Part shown: in pieces, positions 56,745 to 64,000 of the stretch
How positions within the stretch are numbered: the stretch's first letter is position 1
Layout of the letters: the number at the start of each line of letters is the position of its first letter
Source of the DNA: Aegilops tauschii subsp. strangulata
Lineage: Eukaryota; Streptophyta; Magnoliopsida; Poales; Poaceae
Length of the DNA: 64,000 nt
Direction: 5' to 3'
NCBI RefSeq assembly: GCF_002575655.3
Contig: NC_053036.3
Location: 157,456,627 to 157,520,626 of the forward strand
Translations under genes and position numbers: made by a program
Notes under the pieces: model-generated
Told to the model about the DNA's origin: nothing
The model's input: only the letters and a program-made list of their open reading frames with translations
Databases searched by the model: none

Positions 56745-59700
56745 CCGAGGTGTCATAGATCACCTTGGTTCAAAAAAGTTAAAGGAGTTTAGTCGAGCTT
56801 AATGCCGGAAATGCCCTCTATGGAGCCAGCCACTGGCTCCCGAGCTTTATGCCGGACTGCTTCCGAGGTGGTGCACCACCCCGACTGCGGGCCGATTTTT
56901 CGTCAATATTTTTTATTGGTGCAATTTATTCTCTACTGAGATATATAGCCAGTAGCCCTCAAGGTGTGTATCAGTCGAAAACCTGAGATGCACCTGAAGG
57001 ATGACATAAGACCGCTGGTCCCAGTAGCCCCTGAGACTCAGGTTGATTCGCAAAATCGGCCTGAGGATCAACTCCTAGCTCGGCAGAATACTTCGGGACA
57101 CAAAAGTAGTGTGCAAAGTCCTCGAGACTCAGGTTGGGTGCGGCCGACCAACCTGAGGATCATAATCTCCTCGAAAACTATATTGCACTTAAATATTATG
57201 CATTGGATTGCCAATGCAGTAGCCCCCGAGACACTGGTCGGGTGGCAACACCAGATCAGGGTATCGATGTGCCCCTTTAATATTTATAAATAATGAGCAT
57301 GAAGCCCAGTAGCCCCCGAGCCTTAATGTGGACACGGCTGGCCGAATTAAGGATCGATATCCGGAGTAAAATCACAAATTATGTGTAATGATTCTATGTA
57401 TCCAAGTAGTTGACATCACTAATGCTCGGATCCACATTGTCCAAAACTTTGTTGACCGACCATCGGCTTCAACCTCCTCGGCCAGTAGCTGGGGAGTGTT
57501 TGTCCTACTTTATTAAGCCTTTATAAGGGCAAAGGTTTACGGCAAACAAGGCAATCCGGTCATACGGTTTTATAAACAAAGGTACGCGGAGAGATATGTT
57601 ATATTACTTTTTTAATGTAAGAAACATAAGGAAAATAGTCCCGCTATCGGTTCCTTTTCTTGGGTTGTCATACTGACAAAGATCATGAAACCTCACCTCC
57701 GATCTATGTGGGAGGAAAATATTGAGGATTTAGTTCGGAGAAAGTTTCCGAACTCTATGGTATTAATGAACAGAAATTTTCACTTCCATCGTTGCCGACC
57801 AATTATATCCTTTAAGATTGCTAGCTTTCGGCTTCACCCAGTCTGAGGTACCAACTCGGATGACCCAGTAGTAACAATCACAGAGGTGCTCCCTTTACCG
57901 CCTAGCCGAACAATCGGGGACGTAGGGGTAAGCACAGGAGCCAGGCAACCCAGCTTGACCAAAAATCTTAAGTCAAATTGATGCATATTTATGGCTTTAT
58001 AACGATGATTACGGAAGGCAGCCCTCGTATATTAAATACAAACGCCGATGATATGTTTATTTTGACTCCGTTGCGACCGTTTATCAGTTGAAAGTGGCCC
58101 ATCGTCGGCTTCCACCCCCTTGTAGATGCTACACAGGGAGTTTCCATCATAAAAAAACAACCCTTAGCCGACGTCTCGGTGCCCGAAGGCAGTTGTGTTA
58201 GCGGAAACGAGGCAATCAGTTATGCGGGCTTTATAACTTTCACTTAGTCATAGGAGCTTTAAACTGGGGAAGATAGCTATGAGCCCCCGGTTAGTCTTCG
58301 GCGACAGCCAAGGTCAATCCGTAAACACTTTGGCCAATGTTATGAACGGCCCGTCATTTAACATGGGGTGACCTCTATCGATCTTATAGTTTAACACAGT
58401 CATCGGATCACTGACCAGTTTGCCCTTATTATGACAGTCAGTTTTCGGCTTTTTCCACTGAGGTGCTTTAACCATGCTGGCCGGAAGCACAATCACAGTG
58501 GTTCTCCCTTTGCACACCTAGCCGAATAAAGCAGAACGTAGGAGACAAGCACAGGAGCCGGGCAACCCAACTATTGACCGAAGTCACAATTCGAAACCGA
58601 TGCATATATAGCAATATCCGAGAATGTTTTTGCCGAATCTCTAAAGGTGTCCGGTGTTGCACTGCAAGACTTATGTTGGAAACACACAAATAGTTTAAAA
58701 GTGCCATAGGCTTGGAAGACCAAAAAACTTCAGTAAAAACTTGACGTCCGAACTAGATCATGTGTTCGGTGCCAATCCGAAAATTGTCCTTAGAAAAAAA
58801 AGAATTGTGCTTATGTCGTGCTTTAAGATGACACATCCTATCTCAAGACTTAAAGCGGGTTAGCCTATGGCTTCAACCTCCTATCTCGAAGGCGGAGTAC
58901 TTCTCGTTAGGCCCGTTTAGCAAACTAAACTCTAACGGCTTTGAGAGAGAAATTAGGCTCCCCGGCTATTGACCACACACTCGCGTCAAAAAAAGGAGTG
59001 ATAGAAAAAGACTTTTCAACGACTAAGAAGGAAACACTTATTATAAAGCGGCTCCTGTAAATTTTAAGAGCCCCCAAGTGACTTGGGTAAAAGAATTTTA
59101 TGTATAACGATTGTATGTATTGAAGTACTTATATCATATCTGTGTTCACCCGAACTTTAAACGCGTCTTAACCGACCGTCGGCTTCTCCCTCTTCGGTCA
59201 AGGGTCGAAAAGTGTTATGTACTCCACCTGTCGAGAATATCGACGGTGTTTCCGATAACCAGGCAATCAGGCCATAAGGCTATAACAGACAAAGCGCGCT
59301 CAGGGAACTTATGCTATATTACTGACGAAGTGTAAGAAGCATCTTCGAAGAAAATAGTACCCCCACTGATACCTTCCTTCGGTTGCTCATTGTTACTATG
59401 AGACTTGTGCAATAGATTTTTTGTACTCATGAGTTCCGTTGTGTGCCGACCATGATTGAGAACAATAAGAGCACTAGCTTTCGGCTTCACCCAGTCTGAG
59501 GTCCGAGCTCAGATGACCCGATCGTGACAATCGCAGAGGTGCTCCCTTTACTCCCTAGCCGAACAATCGGGCACGTAGGGGTAAACACAGGAGCAAGGCA
59601 ACCCAGCTTGTGGAACACTTAAGTCAACATGGTGCATATTGTGGCATAATACACGAACAGGGAACGAAGCCGTACAAGTATAATCATATGCAAGAGGAAA

Positions 59701-61760
59701 GGCTTCATAAAGGAAGCCCCCAAGTAAACGGGGTATTTGAATTTGTGTGTCACAAACAAAGTTTTGACAAGGAAGTTTTTCACATACAACTTTTTGCCAA
59801 AAATTATAATGCTTTGGTCGAACCGAACAAAATTTAAAGTTGAAAATTCTGAGCATAAAAGCGACTTAGCTGGTTAGTGTGCTCGGTGCTGATGCATGGC
59901 CCGAGCTTACGGCGGGACAAGGTCCCAGCCCCCAAGCCGGTCCCGAGGTGGCGGAGCGAAGAGCTCGGCACTCCGAAGTGGCGACATAGCACGGCCAATG
60001 CAGGCCGGCAGTGTGACGCCAAAGTCCCCGGCGTGGGTTAATGAAGTGATGACGAAGCCCATGGTCCAGCCAAGGTGACGTGGTACGTCGGTACACCGAG
60101 GTGACACCGTTGCCCGACCCGGATCCTTTACCTGTGCACAGAAAATAGTGCAAGCCGGACATAATAGGAATAATAATAAATTAAAAAAATTGTTGCATAA
60201 TTAATAATTTATGCAAAGTGAGTAATAAAAGAAATATGGCCCGTGTGCCGAACACTCGATGAGGTAGAGCTCTCTCAGCGATGCCGAAGTCCCCGAGGCA
60301 ACCGAACATGTCGGTATGGCGATTCGACCAACAAGGTGATCACGCGAGCCGATTTATGCCGATTGGGACAACGACGTCGGCTTGCCGAAGTGACCGCATG
60401 ACGCAGACGAAGTGGATTACCTACACACATAAAATAGTGCGGTCCAAAAAGGATAATTGCTTTTTGCAAAAATAATTTATTTAAAGAGATGTGGCCTGGC
60501 GCCGAAGTCAATGTTGATGCAGGGCGTCGGCGTGACGCGGTGAAGGCGTGGCAAAGCCTGAATTCACAGGCCGGTCCGAGTTCCAGATGCGGCATTCGCC
60601 GAACTGTATACGGAAACTGACCGAACCACCACGCGACCGTCGTTAATGCGGCCACCATTTGATAGGCCTGCGTACAGATGATGAAACAAACCAGAGTAAT
60701 AATTCCTTGGGAAAAATAAACCCAAGCAAGAAAAAATACTAGGATTAATAGCACCTGGTTTATCTGTTGTAGCAATCTGAAGAAAGGTTACTCCCAAAAT
60801 TGGGACTCGATCCGCACACCCATTGCCTGATTGGCGATAAAGCGACGGCATGGCGATGCTGCCAAAGGTGGGCTCCTCGAGGCAAAGCCCCCGGTCCTGG
60901 TAATGTGACGAAGCTGGTCAGCTGGTGACGCTGAAGTCATCGGAGTATGTTGATGCAGAAATAGCAAAGTCCCCGGTCCAACCGAGGTGTCGAAGCCTCC
61001 ATGTTAGCCGATGAGTCGAAGCAGGTCAGCCGGTGACGCTGAAGTCACCAAAGTAGGTTGATGAAGAAATAGCAAAGTCCCCGGTCTAGCCGAGATGACG
61101 GAGCGGGTTGGTAAGGAGACGTTGCAGCTGCCATGTCAGCCGAGGTGTTGAAGCAGTTCGGCGTGATGGACATCGGCTTGAAGAAGCAATGGTGCGGCCA
61201 TGCCGACGCTGGTCATAACTTGTGATGCGGTCAATGCCGGATTGATGAAGTGACCGAGCGGCGATGTCGGCGCGCCTGACCCGTGCAATCCGTGGGGCGA
61301 TGGTGTTGGTGAAGATTTATCCTTCGCGATGCCGAACTCTTGTTCGGCTTGCCGAGCTGATGATCCGATAAGGTTAGGCTCGGCTCGACGAAGCAACGAT
61401 CTGTCTAGCGCAGGTCGGCAGACGTGGAGCAATGTTACCGGACTAGTTTTCCACCAGCGCGAGAGTGCCTCAGAGAAGGCTTCAAATTTTATGGGCACGT
61501 GTTAAGAACAACGCACAATACCCTAGAAGAAAATTCCTTTAAAAAGGTTGTCCAATATCACATTCATAAAGAAACATGAATTCTGGTCGGATCAGTATTC
61601 ACGCAGAAAACAGATCTGAAAAGTGATGCACTAATCAGAATGTTCCCGGAGTTTGGACGGTCGGATCGAGATGAAATTTTCAGGGATGGTAGATATAGGA
61701 ATTCTGCAGCCGATCAATGGTTGGATCTTCCAAAGGACATCCGAGCTAGGTTCTGAAGAC
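56745..61760 (-). repeat. LARD interior of dispersed repeats
   Basis: No gene supported. Recurring parts: agtagcccc-gagac phrases (57030-57310); block A (cggcttcacccagtctgaggt to aggcaacccagctt) at 57826-57957 and 59478-59608; block B at 58085-58585, shared with Tat-B; aaaatagtgc plus aataattta segments at 60140-60235 and 60425-60490; a 108-base tandem unit at 60908-61110 (ggtcagc/ggtgacgctgaagtca at 60916 and 61024). Confidence 0.7.
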
Positions 61761-61766
61761 CACGCC

Positions 61767-62195
61767 CTAAACTCGTCCAGATTCCCGTCCAGATTTGACA
61801 CGGCTCCGGTATATCGTAGATTGCCGGAGATTCCTCCATCGGAACTCGACGAAATTTTGCATGGTTGTTGTAGACTTAATTCCGCACAATTCCACCAAAG
61901 GAATCGTCAAAGCGATGCTCGAGGAGGTGGTGGCAGTGGATACAAGTTTGCTGTTCGGAAAAACAGCACGGTCGTCCGAGGGCAATGTTGACATTGAGCC
62001 CCCAAGCTCCGAGGATGATTTCTCCATGATCATGATACGGATCGGAGTTGATGTTGATGGAGGCCCGCATACAAATATGATGATCGGAGGCAGGGCACAG
62101 TCCTTGGTCAAGCCAAGGTGACCAGTCGAGCCGGCGACGAAAATGCCGATGTCGAAGTCGATCTGCACACGAGCCATTGACCCTTTGCCGATCAC
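61767..62195 (-). CDS. Leader ORF of the LARD, 142 codons
   Basis: It starts at 62195, or at the inner Met of MARVQIDFDIGIFVAG (62177). It resembles the short coding-like leader found just after the primer site of related grass Tat elements. Acid-rich centre, no known domain. A competing frame of 129 codons overlaps it (62265-61876), so coding is uncertain. Confidence 0.4.
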   Translation of the reverse strand: MIGKGSMARVQIDFDIGIFVAGSTGHLGLTKDCALPPIIIFVCGPPSTSTPIRIMIMEKSSSELGGSMSTLPSDDRAVFPNSKLVSTATTSSSIALTIPLVELCGIKSTTTMQNFVEFRWRNLRQSTIYRSRVKSGRESGRV

Positions 62196-62205
62196 ACAGA
62201 GGAAC

Positions 62206-62222
62206 TGTCAATGAAAGCACCA
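62206..62222 (-). promoter_or_regulatory. Putative primer binding site of the LARD
   Basis: On -, tggtgctttcattgaca starts one base after the LTR end. The primer tRNA is not one I recognise. Confidence 0.5.
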
Positions 62223-62223
62223 T

Positions 62224-62705
62224 TGTCGGTGTCAAAACCGGCAGATCTCGGGTAGGGGGTCCCAAGCTATGTGTCGTGGATCGATGGGTAATAGGAGACA
62301 GGGGACACGATGTTTACCCAGGTTCGGGCCCTCTCTATCGAGGTAATACCCTACTTCCTGCTTGATTGATCTTGATGAATATGGGGTTACAAGAGTTGAT
62401 CTACCTCGATATCATATGTTGTGGTCTAAGACCTAAGGGTATGATGAGTAATGTCATCCTCATCTATCGACTAGCCTGGCTTTAGCTTATATAATGCACC
62501 AGAGGCCTAGGATAACAAGAGTCCTAGCCGAATACGTTGGTGGAGAGGAGTCCTTGTCTTGATCACCAAGTCTTGTGGAATACTCCTTCTATGCGGCATG
62601 GGCTGCCCGAAGTGGCCCATGAGTGAACCGCCATGGGGGTCCTCGGCCCGATCCACCTAGTCGGGAGACGATGTGGTGAGTACCCCCTAGTCCAGGACAC
62701 CGTCA
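62224..62705 (-). repeat. 5' LTR of the LARD
   Basis: It aligns over its full length with 55864-56344. TATA-like ttatataagc on - at 62486-62496. The duplication atatg follows at 62706-62710. Confidence 0.93.
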
Positions 62706-62710
62706 ATATG

Positions 62711-64000
62711 TTCCGAAGATGCCCCCATGGGTTGAACCTATGCCTTCCCTAATTTGTGTAAGCTCGTAAGTTATGCGAGTTATACTCTGTTGGCTTTTCG
62801 TCAGATAAAATTTCAACACTACAACTTGTTCGAAGGTGAGAAGTGAATGAAAGGTTATGCATTAGAGAAGTGGGAGTCGACCTTGAACTTTGTGTTCATG
62901 CCCATGGACACGATGTAGATCCTATCATGGAAGCTTCTTGTTATAATAACTATTTCCTTCATATAATATCCTTTGGTATCGGTGAATTTATCCTTTGCAA
63001 TCGTGTTTCTGACCATATGTTCTTCTTTGATCCCATTTCTCGGACACGTTTAAGCACTTGTCTTCTGTGGATCAATACACCTGTCCAACCTTTACTTCGA
63101 TCTTTCGTTGAGTATTACACCCTGGTATCTCGAGATTATCACGGAACTACATAACTTCTTATGAGTTCTCCATCAAGTACTACAATCTCACTGATTCCAA
63201 TTTTTTCACGGTCTCTAAGTCATTAAACACCCAAGGACACCAATAACTGAATCGAGTCCGCATCGCGATTAAACAACTATTAGTAATCTTCTTTACTTAC
63301 GAGTTTGTACTCGATCACGTCATTTCTAGCCTGATCGGCTATATCAGTATCGTGATGATTTTAACTGTGCTACCTGGTCCTTACTCCCGGAGCACCACTT
63401 TCGGCGATGATCTAAGCTTACGTCGATCTTCCTTATCTTATCGTTTCACCTCGAACAGCAAACTTGATTCCGAGTTGGTGTCGTATTCGTGGTTCCAATA
63501 ATCTTTCGTTGCATTAGTCTTGTTGCTTGATGTACCGATGTTCAATTGCTTCTTCGTGGAGCCTCTCGACAAAATTTGTCGTGATCATTATCAACATTTT
63601 GACTCCTTCCAAGATATCAATCAAATTCCTGATAATAAGTGCCATCCTCGTCCCTTGGTAATTTGAGTTACCATCGACAACATTCTTGCCTTCCTTTCAT
63701 CACAAACTTGTTCATGTTACGGATGCGACTTGCTATCCATCTTGTGTTATAATCTACCTTGAAGTATTACTGCCTTTTTGTCAAGGATGTTGTGAGAGTT
63801 TCACCACCTCTTAAGAATTCTTGGTATAGTGATACTGCTCACCCTCACCATTCATTCTTGGTACCCATGTTGATTCTAACCGGAATACCAACAATTGAAC
63901 TATGATGTGCGACTTCAAAACTTCTAGGAACCCTATTGCTTTGAAGTTAATGGTCGATATTTCATTCTTAGACCATTGGTTATCGAAATCACCATTCTAA
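62711..64000 (+). mobile_element. Internal region of the chromovirus-like element, right of the LARD
   Basis: Continuation of 54705-55863 to the window end. The longest frame (62843-63154, 103 aa) shows no known domain. No gag, RT or integrase motif is seen in these 1.3 kb, so the element appears non-coding as far as visible. Confidence 0.6.

Larger units (their letters stand above)
55864..62705 (-). mobile_element. Young non-coding Tat-type LTR element (LARD), 6842 bp
   Basis: Two LTRs of 481 and 482 bases, atatg on both sides, inserted into the chromovirus-like element. Orientation is minus: the primer-site side (tggtgctttcattgacag) lies inside 62224 and the purine tract (read ttcagggggctac) inside 56344. 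No gag-pol. A leader ORF lies at 62195-61767. The interior is filled with repeats shared with Tat-B. It is non-autonomous and must depend on a Tat element for enzymes. Confidence 0.9.

Overview
This window is repetitive intergenic DNA from a large plant genome. The organism is most likely a Triticeae grass (wheat, barley or Aegilops). The evidence is deeply nested LTR retrotransposons of the Athila, Tat and chromovirus kinds, a very large CACTA transposon, and plant-type introns. The species is an inference from element types, not something the sequence states. I see no ordinary host gene, no tRNA or rRNA gene, and nothing bacterial. Every recognisable coding region belongs to a transposable element, and nearly all carry stops or frameshifts.

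Layout. 1-2039 and 8457-8784 are the 3' part of a Tat-lineage Ty3/gypsy element on + ('Tat-A': RNase H, archaeal-type RNase H, integrase, 3' tail). It is split by a complete gag-only Athila-like element (2040-8451) whose 5-bp target duplication (gagac) and both LTRs can be read directly. From 8785 to 48213 lies a second, coding Athila element ('Athila-B': 5'-truncated LTR, PBS, gag, protease, RT, RNase H, integrase, extra 3' ORF, full 3' LTR). Its integrase is interrupted at 13810-44004 by a CACTA transposon of about 30 kb, with matching terminal inverted repeats and a TTA duplication. Removing the CACTA plus one TTA restores the integrase frame.

The CACTA carries three gene-like units: a GRF zinc-finger/membrane-tail gene (18232-18912, +), a TNP2-type transposase (22927-19421, -), and a TNPA-like Transposase_24 gene with at least ten exons (34721-39576, +). 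It also has large subterminal repeat arrays. Later insertions inside it include a solo LTR (41156-43888, duplication acagg), an LTR fragment (about 27020-27817, -) and a fold-back MITE (31262-31747).

48214-50823 is a fragment of a Tat element on - ('Tat-B': gag end, protease, non-coding repeats, an ORF on the opposite strand). From 50824 to the window end lies a + strand chromovirus-like element with a 3.9-kb LTR and a tRNA-Met-type PBS. It is interrupted at 55864-62705 by a young non-coding Tat-type element on - (LTRs about 98% identical, duplication atatg).

Order of events that can be read: Tat-A before the gag-only Athila; Tat-B before Athila-B before the CACTA before its solo LTR; the chromovirus-like element before the LARD. 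The left LTR of Athila-B is missing about 836 bases, and the flanks on its two sides are different Tat elements, so a deletion removed the true left border.
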